Counted from the first letter of the stretch, positions 10,743-19,937 are shown. The stretch: DNA of 64,000 nt from Streptomonospora wellingtoniae (GCF_031845375.1 NZ_JAVREK010000016.1:1-64000); one strand, 5' to 3'. Made by a program: numbers and translations. The notes: generated by a model from the letters alone, not told the origin.

Positions 10743-12311
10743 TTGGCCAAGTTCAACACCGTCGGCGCCCGTCCTTCCGGCCGCGGCCCCATCGCTGGAG
10801 AGCAGGCCCCCTCGGGCCGCACTCATGAGGGCGCCCCCGGCTACGCGCGCGACACCAAGAGCGAGTTGTTCCTGCTCGCGGTCGCGAACATGGTCGGCGA
10901 GCAGACCTTCTACGAGGGCGCCAACGAGCGTGACGCCAGGTTCCGCGCGCTCGCCCGCGAGGCTGCGGTGGCCGACCCCGAGTGGTTCACGGGGTTCGTG
11001 GGATGGCTGCGCGGCGAAGGCAACATGCGCACCGGCGCGACCGTCGCCGCCCTCGAAGGCGCGAAGGCGCGCCTGGAGGCCGGAGCGCACGGCCACTCCC
11101 GCCAGATGGTGACCGCCGCTCTGCAGCGCGCGGACGAGCCCGGCGAGGCTCTGGCCTACTGGACCCGCCGGTACGGGCGCTCGGTGCCCAAGCCCGTCAA
11201 GCGCGGCATCGCCGACGCTGTGGGGCGCCTGTACGACGAGCGGTCGATGATCAAGTACGACACCGGTTCGCGCGGCTTCCGGTTCTCCGACGTGCTCAAC
11301 CTGGTGCACGCCTCCCCCGAATCTGACAAGCCGTGGCAGGGGCACCTGTTCCAGTACGCACACGACCGGCGCCACGGTCGCGGCACGGTCCCCGACACGC
11401 ACACGCTGCCGGTGCTGGCGCGCAACCTCGCTTTCGGGGACTCCGTGGAGGAGCGCGCGGACATTCTCCTCGACCCCGACGAGCTGAAGCGGGCCGGGAT
11501 GACGTGGGAGGCCGCCCTGTCGATGGCGGGCGACAAGGTCGACAAGGCCGCCCTGTGGGAGGCGCTGATCCCGTCCATGGGCTACATGGCGCTGCTGCGG
11601 AACCTCCGCAACTTCGACCAGGCCGGGGTGTCCGATGAGGTCGCGCAGCAGGTCGCCGAGCGGCTTGCCGACTCCGAGGAGGTCGCGAAGTCGCGGCAGT
11701 TCCCGATGCGGTTCCTCGCGGCCTACCGCAACGCGCCGTCGCTGCGGTGGGGCCACGCGCTCGACAAGGCATTGCAGGCGTCCCTGGGCAACGTCCCCGA
11801 GCTGGGCGGGAGCACCCTGGTGCTGGTCGACCGGTCGGGGTCCATGCAGTCACCGCTGTCGGCCCGCTCCGACCTGAACCGCGCCGACGCCGCCGCGACC
11901 TTCGGGGCCGCGCTGGCGATGCGGTGCGCAAGCGCCGATCTGGTGGAGTTCGGAACCCGGTCGCAGCCGGTGCATGTGGCGCGCGAGGATTCGCTGCTGC
12001 GGATCATCGACCGGTTCTCGTGGATGGGCGGCACCAACACCGCCGACGCGGTGCGGTCCCGCTTCCGGGTCCAGGACCGGGTGGTGATCGTCACCGACGA
12101 GCAGGCGCGGGGCGGCGAGGAGGCCACTCGGCAGGTGCCGGAGACGGTGCCGGTCTACACCTGGAACCTGGCGGGCTACCGCTACGGACACGGCCCGTCG
12201 GGTGAGGGCAACCGACACACCTTCGGAGGGCTGTCGGATGCAGCGTTTCGGATGATTCCGCTGATCGGGTCGGGGCAGCGCGCGGCGTGGCCGTGGGAGT
12301 CCCGCGACTGA
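10743..12311 (+). CDS. rsr: TROVE-domain Ro60 homologue (Rsr) with vWA domain
   Basis: The 522-aa protein has an N-terminal TROVE HEAT-repeat ring (ETKSELFLLAVANMVGEQTFYE-like region, WLRGEGNMRTGATVAALEGAKARL, YALAYWTRRYGRSVPKPVKRG-like region, FRFSDVLNLVHASP) and a C-terminal von Willebrand A domain with the MIDAS motif DRSGSM near residue 362. Ro60/Rsr binds Y RNA and misfolded RNAs, tethers PNPase in bacteria that have been studied, and aids rRNA maturation and stress survival. The start is TTG 10743, well placed behind GGAAGGAG at 10728-10735; an upstream GTG would add unrelated sequence. No rtcBA genes are adjacent. Confidence 0.92.
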   Translation: MAKFNTVGARPSGRGPIAGEQAPSGRTHEGAPGYARDTKSELFLLAVANMVGEQTFYEGANERDARFRALAREAAVADPEWFTGFVGWLRGEGNMRTGATVAALEGAKARLEAGAHGHSRQMVTAALQRADEPGEALAYWTRRYGRSVPKPVKRGIADAVGRLYDERSMIKYDTGSRGFRFSDVLNLVHASPESDKPWQGHLFQYAHDRRHGRGTVPDTHTLPVLARNLAFGDSVEERADILLDPDELKRAGMTWEAALSMAGDKVDKAALWEALIPSMGYMALLRNLRNFDQAGVSDEVAQQVAERLADSEEVAKSRQFPMRFLAAYRNAPSLRWGHALDKALQASLGNVPELGGSTLVLVDRSGSMQSPLSARSDLNRADAAATFGAALAMRCASADLVEFGTRSQPVHVAREDSLLRIIDRFSWMGGTNTADAVRSRFRVQDRVVIVTDEQARGGEEATRQVPETVPVYTWNLAGYRYGHGPSGEGNRHTFGGLSDAAFRMIPLIGSGQRAAWPWESRD

Positions 12312-12603
12312 CCCGGTAGGCGCAGCCGGGCGCGCCCCGCCGTGGCGCACCCGGCGGACGACGTAGCCCGATTCCCGACCTGGGCGAGCACCGCCAGAAT
12401 GGCCGCGGGTCCTTCGGAACGCGAGCGTCCCGACCGCGCTCGGAGGCCGCTGATCGTGGGGTTGGGGCAGCCCTCAGCGCGGGCAAGGAGATCCACCGGG
12501 AGTCCGCGCGCCGACCGCTTGAGGCTCGGGTCTCGATCCCTCTCGTCCCCCACTCGGGTCCGGGAGACTCGAACAAGGGACGAGAAAGGGGAGCTGACCT
12601 GTG

Positions 12604-12676
12604 TGGGCGCGAGAGGACTCGAACCTCCGACCACCCGCTTGTAAGGCGGGGGCTCTGCCAACTGAGCTACACGCCC
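12604..12676 (-). tRNA. tRNA-Val (anticodon TAC)
   Basis: The 73-nt minus-strand gene folds into a complete cloverleaf. The acceptor GGGCGTG pairs with CGCGCCC, the D arm is GCTC/GAGC, the anticodon stem CCCGC/GCGGG holds loop CTTACAA (anticodon TAC), and the T arm is GGAGG-TTCGAGT-CCTCT. CCA is not encoded. It is followed on the chromosome by peroxiredoxin and DUF3052 genes, a conserved actinobacterial neighbourhood. Confidence 0.97.
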
Positions 12677-12753
12677 GGATGTGTGGTGCGGATCCGGTGA
12701 CAGGGAAATCGTACCGGCTCCGCAGGGCGCCGGGACCGGTTGCAGGGGCGGCG

Positions 12754-13215
12754 TCAGGCGAGGTCGGCGAGCGCCTTGCGGTAGTCGTCGACGTCGCGCG
12801 GTTCGGAGATCGGGTTGACGACCTTCCAGCGGACGACGCCCGCCTTGTCGATGACGAAGGTCGCGCGCAGCGCCACCCCGCGGGCCTCGTCGAAGACGCC
12901 GTAGGTCCGGGCCGTGCCGCCGTGCGGCCAGAAGTCCGACAGCAGCGGGAACTCCAGGCCCTCCCGGTCGGCCCAGGCCCGGTGGGCGAACATGGAGTCG
13001 ACCGAGACCGTCGCCAGCTGCACCCGGTCGTTGACCAGGTCTCCGGATGCCTCACGCAGCGCCGTCAGCTCGCCTTGGCACACGCCGGAAAACGCCAGAG
13101 GATAGAAGACCAGCACGACGTTCCTGCGGTCGGCGAAGTCGGCGAGGCGCACGGTCTGGCCGTGCTGGTCGGACAGCTCGAAGTGGGGAGCGGCCTCGCC
13201 CGGCTCGATCGACAT
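12754..13215 (-). CDS. AhpE/Bcp-type peroxiredoxin
   Basis: The 153-aa thioredoxin-fold peroxidase reduces hydroperoxides in the cytosol. The peroxidatic cysteine is in FYPLAFSGVCQGEL, and no second cysteine is seen, which fits the one-Cys AhpE type. GDLVNDRVQLATVSVDS and GLEFPLLSDFWPHG are typical of the family. ATG 13215 follows AGGAGG. It is in a line of minus-strand genes with DUF3052 and YjbQ. Confidence 0.92.
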   Translation of the reverse strand: MSIEPGEAAPHFELSDQHGQTVRLADFADRRNVVLVFYPLAFSGVCQGELTALREASGDLVNDRVQLATVSVDSMFAHRAWADREGLEFPLLSDFWPHGGTARTYGVFDEARGVALRATFVIDKAGVVRWKVVNPISEPRDVDDYRKALADLA

Positions 13216-13341
13216 GGGACCTCCTGCGAACGCGCGGACAGGGGCGTGCGCCGCCCGCCGATGCCGACGGACGGCACACCCGCGGGTCACCCTATGGCAA
13301 TCCGCTCCGCAGACGCCGTCCCGGCCGGGAACGGGAGCCGC

Positions 13342-13773
13342 TCAGCGCTGCACCTTCGGCGCGACGAGCCGTGTCCCCGACCAGTTCGCGCCGGCGCTCA
13401 CGGCGCTGGTCTGCGACAGTCCGGCCGTCGTGGACGCCTCGGTGACCTCGCTCGGCGCGACGTGTCCCTCGCGCCCGGGCTTGGGGGTCAGTACGAGGAT
13501 GATGCCCCCGCCCTCCACCGCGCCGAGAACGTCGACCAGGACATCGGTGAGGTCGTCCTCCTCGTCGCTCCGCCACCACAGCAGCGCGGCGTCGACGACG
13601 CCGTCGTAATCCTCGTCGACCAGCTCCTCGCCGGTTCGCTCGGCGATCGAGGCGCGCAGCTCCTCGTCCACGTCGTCGTCGAACAAGAATTCCTGCACCA
13701 CCTGACCCGGTTTGAATCCGAGTCGGTCGGCCAGGCCACGTTCGCTTTGTGCCTGGCCCGCGGTCGCGCTCAC
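13342..13773 (-). CDS. DUF3052 family protein
   Basis: The small acidic 143-aa actinobacterial protein contains LADRLGFKPGQVVQEFLFDDDVDEELR, DGVVDAALLWWRSDEEDDLTDVLVD and GGGIILVLTPKPGREGHV, all typical of DUF3052. Function is unknown. GTG 13773 sits behind GAGGAGG; ATG further upstream would add residues not found in the family. In Streptomyces the gene lies beside aceE and a peroxiredoxin; here aceE is absent from this position. Confidence 0.88.
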   Translation of the reverse strand: MSATAGQAQSERGLADRLGFKPGQVVQEFLFDDDVDEELRASIAERTGEELVDEDYDGVVDAALLWWRSDEEDDLTDVLVDVLGAVEGGGIILVLTPKPGREGHVAPSEVTEASTTAGLSQTSAVSAGANWSGTRLVAPKVQR

Positions 13774-13955
13774 GAAAGTCCTCCTCCACAAGTTCTGCTC
13801 TTCGCGCCGATCCCGCAGATGTTCCGGCGGGCCGACCGTGCGCGGTCCCGTATCACCGGGGCGACCCCGCTGTTGAGGGCTAAGTTCACACGCTGGGGAC
13901 CTGATCCGTCAACGCGCCTGCGCCCTGAGGTGTACTGCACTTACCATCCTGTCCG

Positions 13956-14369
13956 CTATCCGGCGCCCGTCAAGAACGAGAGGCGGACTTGCCTGGTCGG
14001 ATTGTCGATATTGGTGTCGACGAACGCGATGGACTGCCAGGTTCCCAGCTCAAGGCGGCCGCCGACCACGGGTACCGTGGCCTGGGGCGGGATGAGCGCG
14101 GGGAGCACGTGGTCACGGCCGTGGCCGTAGGAGCCGTGGCGGTGCCGCCACCGGTCGTCCTTGGGCAGCAGGTCGCCGAGCAGCGCGAGCAGGTCGTCGT
14201 CGGATCCGGCACCGAGCTCCATCACGCTCACGCCGGCCGTGGCGTGCGGCACGAAGACGTTGAGCAGGCCGTCGCCGCCGGATTCGGCCACGAAGTCCCT
14301 GCACAGCCCGGTGATATCGGTGATGCTCTCGGACCCTCCGGTGCGCAGGTCGAGAAGTTTTGTCCGCAT
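13956..14369 (-). CDS. YjbQ/UPF0047 family protein
   Basis: The 137-aa protein shows the UPF0047 pattern: NVFVPHATAGVSVMEL, HGSYGHGRDHVLPALI and GTWQSIAFVDTN with the GTWQ.I signature near the C-terminus. Members are trimeric metal-binding proteins annotated as secondary thiamine-phosphate synthases because overexpression can bypass thiE in E. coli; the natural role is unsettled. ATG 14369 (MRTKLLDL) was chosen because the longer upstream extension is not conserved in type. Confidence 0.88.
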   Translation of the reverse strand: MRTKLLDLRTGGSESITDITGLCRDFVAESGGDGLLNVFVPHATAGVSVMELGAGSDDDLLALLGDLLPKDDRWRHRHGSYGHGRDHVLPALIPPQATVPVVGGRLELGTWQSIAFVDTNIDNPTRQVRLSFLTGAG

Positions 14370-14529
14370 GCGGCAACGCGTACCCAGTACGGCGCTCCCT
14401 GCAACCTCCGCGGGGGCGGGACCGACAGTGGCCGCCGGGGCCGGTGGCGGCCATACTCGGGTGCGGAAGATCCGGTCGGGCCCGCTGCCGTCCGGATACC
14501 GCCGACCGACCTCCAGGGAAGGGGGGCGT

Positions 14530-16488
14530 GTGGGCAACGGCCTGCGCCTCGGCCCGCTGCTGCGGCACGTGACGGAAACGACGGCGACCATCTGGGTGGA
14601 GACGGAGGCGCCGTGCGAGGTCGCCGTCACAGCCGGCGAGCACACGGCCCGCTCCCCCACGTTCACCGTGCACGGACACCACTACGCGCTCTGCGACCTG
14701 CGCGAGCTGCCGCCCGGCGCGGCGCTGCCCTACGAGGTGCGGCTGAACGGCGAGACCGCCTGGCCGCAGCAGGGCGCCGGCCGCCCGCCGAGCGTGGTGC
14801 ACACACTCGACACCGCCGCGCCCGCGCGCGTGCTCTTCGGCTCCTGCCACACCCCCACCGACCACTCGCGCGGGAGCGTCCTGCGCTATGGCGTGGACAT
14901 GCTGCGCGCCTACGCGCTGCGCCTGGCGGCCGCGCGCAGCGGCGCTTCCGGGGCGGACGGCTCCACGCCGAGCGGGTTCGGCGCCGGGGCCGCCGGAGCG
15001 CCCTCAGTCGGCGGGCGCGAGCCCGAGCCTTCGCTGCTGCTCCTCATCGGCGACCAGGTCTACGCCGACGAACTCCAGCCGGGCATGACCGACTACCTCG
15101 CGCGCCGCCGGGCGCACGCCCGCGCGCAGGGGCAGGGACCAGCGGGCTCCCTGCCGCCCGACGAAGTGGTCTCCTTCGACGAGTACGCCGAGCTGTACCG
15201 CCAGTCCTGGTCTGACCCCGACATCCGGTGGCTGCTGTCGACGGTTCCCACGCTGATGCTGTTCGACGACCACGACATCCGCGACGACTGGAACACGTCG
15301 GGCACGTGGCGGCGGCAGATGGAGCAGAACCCGTGGTGGCGGCCGCGTATCACCGCAGGGCTGGGCGCCTACTGGATCTACCAGCACCTGGGCAACCTCG
15401 CGCCGGACGAGCGCGCGGCCGATCCGCGTTTCGCCGAGGTCATGCAGGTCTCCGCCGCGGCGGACGCCGGGCGCGGTCCCACCGGTGCGCCGGCGCACGG
15501 CGGCGGCGAGGGAACGGCCACCGCCCCCTCCCCCACCGCCGGGGACGTCCCGGCCGCCTCCGAGGCACCCGAAACCCCCGTTCCTCCCGGCGCACCCGGT
15601 CCGCCGCAGCGGACCGCCGCCGCGGGCGCCGACGCCTCGGCCGTCGTCGACGCCTTCGCCTGGCGCTCCCACCGGGAGGCCGACAGCTACCGGTGGAGCT
15701 TCCGCTTCGACATCGGCCGCGACCGCCTGCTGATGGTCGACACCCGGTGCGGCCGCGTCGTCGACGACGACACCCGGCGCAGCATCCTCGACCCCGTCGG
15801 CGCCGCTTGGCTGGACGAGCAGCTCACCGGCGACGTCGACCACCTCGTCGTCGCCAGCACGCTGCCGTTCCTGCTGCCGTCGGGCGTCCACCACCTCGAA
15901 TCCTGGAACGAGGCCGTGTGCGCCGGAGCGTGGGGAAGGGCCATGCGCGGTCCCGCAGAGAAGGTTCGCCAGGAGATCGACCTGGAGCACTGGGCGGCCT
16001 TCCAGTCCTCGTTCCGCTCGATCGCCGACACCGTGCTGCGGGTCGCCGCGGGCGAACGCGGCGCGCCGCCCGCCGGCGTGCTCTTCCTCGGCGGCGACGT
16101 GCACTTCTCCTACCTGGCACGCGCCCGGGCCGCGGGCGCTTCCGGCGAGGGCGGCACCCGCATCGCCCAGCTCGTGTGCTCGCCCACGTGCAACCGGATG
16201 CCGGCGGCGCTGCGCACGCTGACCTGGCTGAGCGGCCGCGGGGTCATCGCCGCGCTCGGCTCGCTGATGGCGCGCTCCGCGCGCGTGCCCCGGTCCCCGC
16301 TGCGCTGGAGCATCGAGGGTGGCCCCTGGTACGACAACGCACTGGGCGCGCTGGTACTGGACGGCCGCAGCGCCGAGGTGGTGTGGTCGCACTCGCCGGC
16401 GGACAAGCGCACCGTCAAGCGGCTCACCCCCAACGAGTCCCCGCGCACCGACGTTCGCGAGCTGGCCCGCCACGTGCTCACGCCCTGA
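14530..16488 (+). CDS. PhoD-type alkaline phosphatase family metallophosphatase
   Basis: The 652-aa protein has a calcineurin-like PhoD core: LFGSCHTPTDHS, LLIGDQVYADEL, TLMLFDDHDIRDDWN, LVVASTLPFLLPSG and FLGGDVHFSYLARA supply the metal-binding Asp, Asn and His residues. An N-terminal Ig-like domain (GPLLRHVTETTATIWVE) is present. A Pro/Ala/Gly-rich insertion at about residues 317-373 separates core elements. No signal peptide is seen, so it is probably intracellular, unlike classic secreted PhoD. GTG 14530 follows a GGAAGGGGGG purine run. It is divergent from YjbQ. Confidence 0.85.
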   Translation: MGNGLRLGPLLRHVTETTATIWVETEAPCEVAVTAGEHTARSPTFTVHGHHYALCDLRELPPGAALPYEVRLNGETAWPQQGAGRPPSVVHTLDTAAPARVLFGSCHTPTDHSRGSVLRYGVDMLRAYALRLAAARSGASGADGSTPSGFGAGAAGAPSVGGREPEPSLLLLIGDQVYADELQPGMTDYLARRRAHARAQGQGPAGSLPPDEVVSFDEYAELYRQSWSDPDIRWLLSTVPTLMLFDDHDIRDDWNTSGTWRRQMEQNPWWRPRITAGLGAYWIYQHLGNLAPDERAADPRFAEVMQVSAAADAGRGPTGAPAHGGGEGTATAPSPTAGDVPAASEAPETPVPPGAPGPPQRTAAAGADASAVVDAFAWRSHREADSYRWSFRFDIGRDRLLMVDTRCGRVVDDDTRRSILDPVGAAWLDEQLTGDVDHLVVASTLPFLLPSGVHHLESWNEAVCAGAWGRAMRGPAEKVRQEIDLEHWAAFQSSFRSIADTVLRVAAGERGAPPAGVLFLGGDVHFSYLARARAAGASGEGGTRIAQLVCSPTCNRMPAALRTLTWLSGRGVIAALGSLMARSARVPRSPLRWSIEGGPWYDNALGALVLDGRSAEVVWSHSPADKRTVKRLTPNESPRTDVRELARHVLTP

Positions 16489-16527
16489 CGCCCGGCCCGC
16501 CGCGGCCGGCACCCCGGGCCCGTCAGG
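16484..16527. terminator. Bidirectional stem-loop across both stop codons
   Basis: CCTGACG (16484-16490) pairs with CGTCAGG (16521-16527), with CCCGG and CCGGG inside. The outer arm contains the TGA of the phosphatase gene and the opposite arm contains the TGA of the convergent ycsI-like gene. Confidence 0.65.
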
Positions 16528-17347
16528 GGACCTGATAGTCGTGGTCGCGGGCGTCGGTGATCGCCATGTGCCCGGGCGCGTGGGCGAGGGCGAACTCCGG
16601 CGCCGACGCCGCCACCGCCGCCTGCGGCGTCACTCCGCACGCCCAGAACACCGGAACCTCGCCGGGGCGGACCTCCACGGGATCGCCGAAGTCGGGCGTG
16701 CCCAGGTCGGCGATGCCCAGTCCCGCGGGGTCGCCCACGTGCACCGGTGCGCCGTGCACCGACGGGTAGCGCGCGGTGATGCGCACGGCGTCGGCGACCC
16801 GCTCGGCCGGAACGGGCCGCATCGACACCACCAGCGGCCCCGACAGCCGCCCGGCGGGACGGCACGGGCGGTCGGTGGTGTACATCGCGACGTTGCGTCC
16901 GGTGTCGATGTGGCGCAGGGGGATGCCCGCCTCCTGCATCGGCGACTCGAACGTGAAGCTGCACCCGATCAGGAACGCGACGAGGTCCGGGCGCCAGTAG
17001 GCGGTCGCGTCGGCCGTCTCGGCGACCAGCCGGCCGTGCTCGTAGACCCGGTAGGCCGGAAGGTCGCTGCGCAGGTCGCCGGCGAAGACCGGCGCCGACA
17101 CCTCCCCGGGCCCGGTGACGTCCAGCACCGGACACGGCTTCGGGTTGCGCTGGGCGAACAGCAGGAAGTCGAAGGCGAGGTCCCGCGGCAGGGCGATCAG
17201 GTTGGCCTGTGCGTAGCCGGCGCAGAAGCCCGCTGTCGGCATGCGGAGGCCGGCGCGGAAGCGCTCGCGGGCCTCCGCGGGCGCCAAGCGGGCCGGAACG
17301 GCGGGGGCCGCGCGAGGGCCGTCGGGGCCGGCTGCGGTGTCGGACAT
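16523..17347 (-). CDS. DUF1445 putative hydro-lyase (YcsI-like)
   Basis: The 274-aa protein fits DUF1445/YcsI: GYAQANLIALPRDLAFDFLLFAQRNPKPCPVLDVT, DLPAYRVYEHG, FLIGCSFTFESPM, RNVAMYTT and the C-terminal FWACGVTPQAAV plus APGHMAITDARD. Relatives are annotated as putative hydro-lyases; a mitochondrial relative is D-glutamate cyclase, which makes 5-oxo-D-proline. That fits the adjacent 5-oxoprolinase genes, a parallel to B. subtilis ycsF-ycsG-ycsI-kipI-kipA. ATG 17347 follows GGAGG. The exact reaction is inferred from context. Confidence 0.85.
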   Translation of the reverse strand: MSDTAAGPDGPRAAPAVPARLAPAEARERFRAGLRMPTAGFCAGYAQANLIALPRDLAFDFLLFAQRNPKPCPVLDVTGPGEVSAPVFAGDLRSDLPAYRVYEHGRLVAETADATAYWRPDLVAFLIGCSFTFESPMQEAGIPLRHIDTGRNVAMYTTDRPCRPAGRLSGPLVVSMRPVPAERVADAVRITARYPSVHGAPVHVGDPAGLGIADLGTPDFGDPVEVRPGEVPVFWACGVTPQAAVAASAPEFALAHAPGHMAITDARDHDYQVP

Positions 17348-17421
17348 GTCAGGACCTCCGTTTTCCGCTCGGACGCGGGCGCACGCCTCCGGGCGGGCGG
17401 ACCACCCGGGCGGCGACGCGC

Positions 17422-18276
17422 TCACAGGTGGAACCTCAGCCTGGCGCCGGGACGGGCCTGGGCCGCGCGCGAGACGTCGGCGGCGACCACGACCGCGATG
17501 ACGGGATAGCCGCCCGTGACGGGGTGGTCGGCCAAGAACAGCACGGGCCGCCCTTCCGGGGGCACCTGCAGCGACCCGGGGACCATCCCCTCGCTGGGCA
17601 GCTCACCGCCGCCGAGCCGGGACAGGGCCGGGCCCCACAGGCGCGCGCCGATCCGGTCGCTGCGGGAGGTGACCTCGTAGGCCGAGGACAGCAGGACTTC
17701 CAGCACGCCGTCGCCGAACCAGTCGTCGCGCGGGCCCGGCACGACCCGCAGGCTCAGCTCCCGCTCCGGGAACGGGGGGACCGGCACCCAGTCGACCGTC
17801 GGCAGGCCGCGCGGCGCCGGGCCGACCGGCAGCACCGTGCCCTCTTGGGGCGGCGGCGGACCGAGGCCCGCCAACGTGTCGGTGCTGCGCGAGCCCAGGA
17901 CGGGCGCCACGTCGAGACCGCCGCGCACCGCGACGTAGCTGCGCAGCCCGCTCGGCGGGGGTCCCAGGCGCAGTTCGGCGCCGTCGGGCAGGTGCAGGAC
18001 GGTGCCGGTGGCAGCGCCGCGGCCGTCGACCGCGACCGGGCAGGGCGCACCGGTGACGGCCGCGGTCACCGCGCCGCGCGCCCGCAGGACCAGGCCGCCC
18101 ATGGTCGCTTCGAGCGCCGCGGCCCCCTCGGGGTTGGCCAGCAGCCGGTTGGCCAGCGCATAGGAGGCCCGGTCGGCGGCCCCTGAGCCGCCCACGCCCA
18201 GCGCCGCGTGCCCTCGGCGCCCGCTGTCCTGCACGGTGCTCAGGACGCCCGTGCGCACGACCTCAACTGCCGGCAT
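17422..18276 (-). CDS. pxpC: 5-oxoprolinase subunit PxpC (KipA-like, biotin-dependent carboxyltransferase fold)
   Basis: The 284-aa protein begins VEVVRTGVLSTVQDSGRRGHAALGV, the family signature, and continues with AADRASYALANRLLANPEGAAALE, SYVAVRGGLDVAPVLGSRSTDTLAGLG and the C-terminal VTGGYPVIAVVV. Together with PxpA and PxpB it forms the ATP-dependent prokaryotic 5-oxoprolinase that opens 5-oxoproline to glutamate. Its ATG 18276 lies within the end of pxpB (14-base overlap), indicating translational coupling. Confidence 0.93.
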   Translation of the reverse strand: MPAVEVVRTGVLSTVQDSGRRGHAALGVGGSGAADRASYALANRLLANPEGAAALEATMGGLVLRARGAVTAAVTGAPCPVAVDGRGAATGTVLHLPDGAELRLGPPPSGLRSYVAVRGGLDVAPVLGSRSTDTLAGLGPPPPQEGTVLPVGPAPRGLPTVDWVPVPPFPERELSLRVVPGPRDDWFGDGVLEVLLSSAYEVTSRSDRIGARLWGPALSRLGGGELPSEGMVPGSLQVPPEGRPVLFLADHPVTGGYPVIAVVVAADVSRAAQARPGARLRFHL

Positions 18277-19003
18277 CGGTGCGGCCGCTCCTTCCACTCC
18301 GCCCACGGCTGTGCTGACCGCCTTGCGCCCCGTTGCGCGCGGCCGTCCGGCCCGCCGCGGCGGCCGAATCGGCGCCCCGCCGGCGCGCCGGAGGCGGCTC
18401 CTCGGTGAACCGCACCCGCACACCGGGGCGCAGCAGCGCCGGCGGGTCGCGATCCAGGTCCCAGGTCGCGACGTCGGTGCGGCCCAGCAGCTGCCAGCCG
18501 CCCGGCGATACGCGCGGGTAGACGCCGGTGAACTCCCCCGCCAGCGCGACGGCCCCGGCAGGCACGCGGGCCCGCGCCTCGCTGCGGCGCGGCACGTGCA
18601 GCCGCGTGTCGCCGCACACCAGATAGCCGAACCCCGGCGCGAAACCGCAGAAGGCGACGGTCCACTCCGCGCCGGTGTGGACGTCGACCACGCCGCGCTC
18701 GCTCAGCCCGGTCAACGCGGCGATGTCGGCGAGGTCCTCGCCGTCGTACTGGACGGGCACCTCCAGCTCGCCTGCCGACGCCCGCTCACCGCGCCGCGGG
18801 CGCAGCCGGCCCACCGCCTCCGCCACCGCCGCCACGTCGCCGCCGTCGGGATTCATCCGCAGCAGCACCGTGCGGGCGGCGGGGACGACGTCGGCGACGC
18901 CGCGGGGCGGATCCTCGATGAGGGCCGCCTGCAGCGCCAGCGCCTCGTCGAGGTCGGCGACCTCCACCAGCACTCCGGAGTCGGCGCACCTCAGCACGCG
19001 CAT
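18263..19003 (-). CDS. pxpB: 5-oxoprolinase subunit PxpB (KipI-like)
   Basis: The 246-aa protein has the KipI core: RCADSGVLVEVADLDEALAL, VPVQYDGEDLADIAALTGLSERGVVDVHTGAEW, AFCGFAPGFGYL and ALAGEFTGVYPRVSPGGWQLLGRT. The C-terminal tail beyond about residue 210 is a low-complexity Arg/Ala/Gly extension created where the frame runs into pxpC. It works with PxpA and PxpC on 5-oxoproline. ATG 19003 is 94 bases downstream of the pxpA stop. Confidence 0.92.
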   Translation of the reverse strand: MRVLRCADSGVLVEVADLDEALALQAALIEDPPRGVADVVPAARTVLLRMNPDGGDVAAVAEAVGRLRPRRGERASAGELEVPVQYDGEDLADIAALTGLSERGVVDVHTGAEWTVAFCGFAPGFGYLVCGDTRLHVPRRSEARARVPAGAVALAGEFTGVYPRVSPGGWQLLGRTDVATWDLDRDPPALLRPGVRVRFTEEPPPARRRGADSAAAAGRTAARNGAQGGQHSRGRSGRSGRTDAGS

Positions 19004-19097
19004 GCGGCACCCCCGCCGGAGGCCCGCGCAACGGTGCGCGCCCCTCCCGCCGCGCCCCGCCGGGCGGGACGGGACGGCCGACCGGCACCGGCCCTCA

Positions 19098-19880
19098 TCA
19101 CCCGTCTCCAGCGGGCGCGGCGGCCCCGGTGAAGGGCGCGAGCTCGACGCCCGCTCCGCGCAGCCGTTCGGCCACCGCGCGGGCGATCCCGACGGCGCCG
19201 GGACTGTCACCGTGCACGCACAGCGACTCGGCCTGGATGCGCACCGGCGTCCCGTCGACCGCCGCGACGGGCTCGCCGCGCACCATGTCCAGGCAGCGCC
19301 GGGCGATCTCCTCGGCGTCGTGCAGGACGGCGCCCGGCTCGCGGCGGGAGACGAGGGTGCCCTCGGGGGTGTAGGCGCGATCGGCGAAGGCCTCGCGGAC
19401 CGTGCGCAGCCCGGCCTGCCCGGCGCGGTGTAGCCACACCGACCCCGGCAGGCCGAGCACCGGCAGGCCGGGGTCGTAGAGCGCGACGGCCTCGGCGACC
19501 GCCGCCGCCTGGTCCTCGTGGTGCACGATGGCGTTGTAGAGCGCACCGTGCGGCTTGACGTAGCGGACGCGCCCGCCGGCCGCGTGCGCCATCGCCTCCA
19601 GCGCGCCGATCTGGTAAAGGACGTCGTTCGTCAGCTCGGCCGAGGGCATGTCGATGAACCGGCGGCCGAACCCTGCGAGGTCGCGGTAGCCGACCTGGGC
19701 GCCGATGGCCACCCCCCGCTCGACGGCGCCGGTGCACGCATCGCGCAGCACCGTGGGATCTCCGGCATGGAACCCGCACGCCACGTTGGCGCTGGTGACG
19801 ACGGACAGCAGCGCGCTGTCGTCGCCCAGCCGCCAGTTGCCGAAGCTCTCGCCCAGATCCGAGTTGAGGTCGATGCGCAT
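19098..19880 (-). CDS. pxpA: 5-oxoprolinase subunit PxpA (LamB/YcsF family)
   Basis: The 260-aa protein starts with the family hallmark DLNSDLGESFGNW and continues TSANVACGFHAGDP, GAQVGYRDLAGFGRR, VKPHGALYN and ESLCVHGDSPGAV, matching the YcsF/PxpA family at its usual length. It supplies the catalytic TIM-barrel-like subunit of 5-oxoprolinase. ATG 19880 is the first codon of the conserved block. The NRAMP-type transporter lies immediately upstream on the same strand. Confidence 0.94.
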   Translation of the reverse strand: MRIDLNSDLGESFGNWRLGDDSALLSVVTSANVACGFHAGDPTVLRDACTGAVERGVAIGAQVGYRDLAGFGRRFIDMPSAELTNDVLYQIGALEAMAHAAGGRVRYVKPHGALYNAIVHHEDQAAAVAEAVALYDPGLPVLGLPGSVWLHRAGQAGLRTVREAFADRAYTPEGTLVSRREPGAVLHDAEEIARRCLDMVRGEPVAAVDGTPVRIQAESLCVHGDSPGAVGIARAVAERLRGAGVELAPFTGAAAPAGDG

Positions 19881-19937
19881 CGTATGGTCCCCGTTCCTCT
19901 CGATTCCCGTGCGGCGGCCGCGGTGCGCCCGGCGCCG

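Noticed and set aside
12342..14130. Frames running through tRNA-Val and the peroxiredoxin gene
   Set aside because: They cross a complete tRNA gene and lie antisense to well-supported genes.
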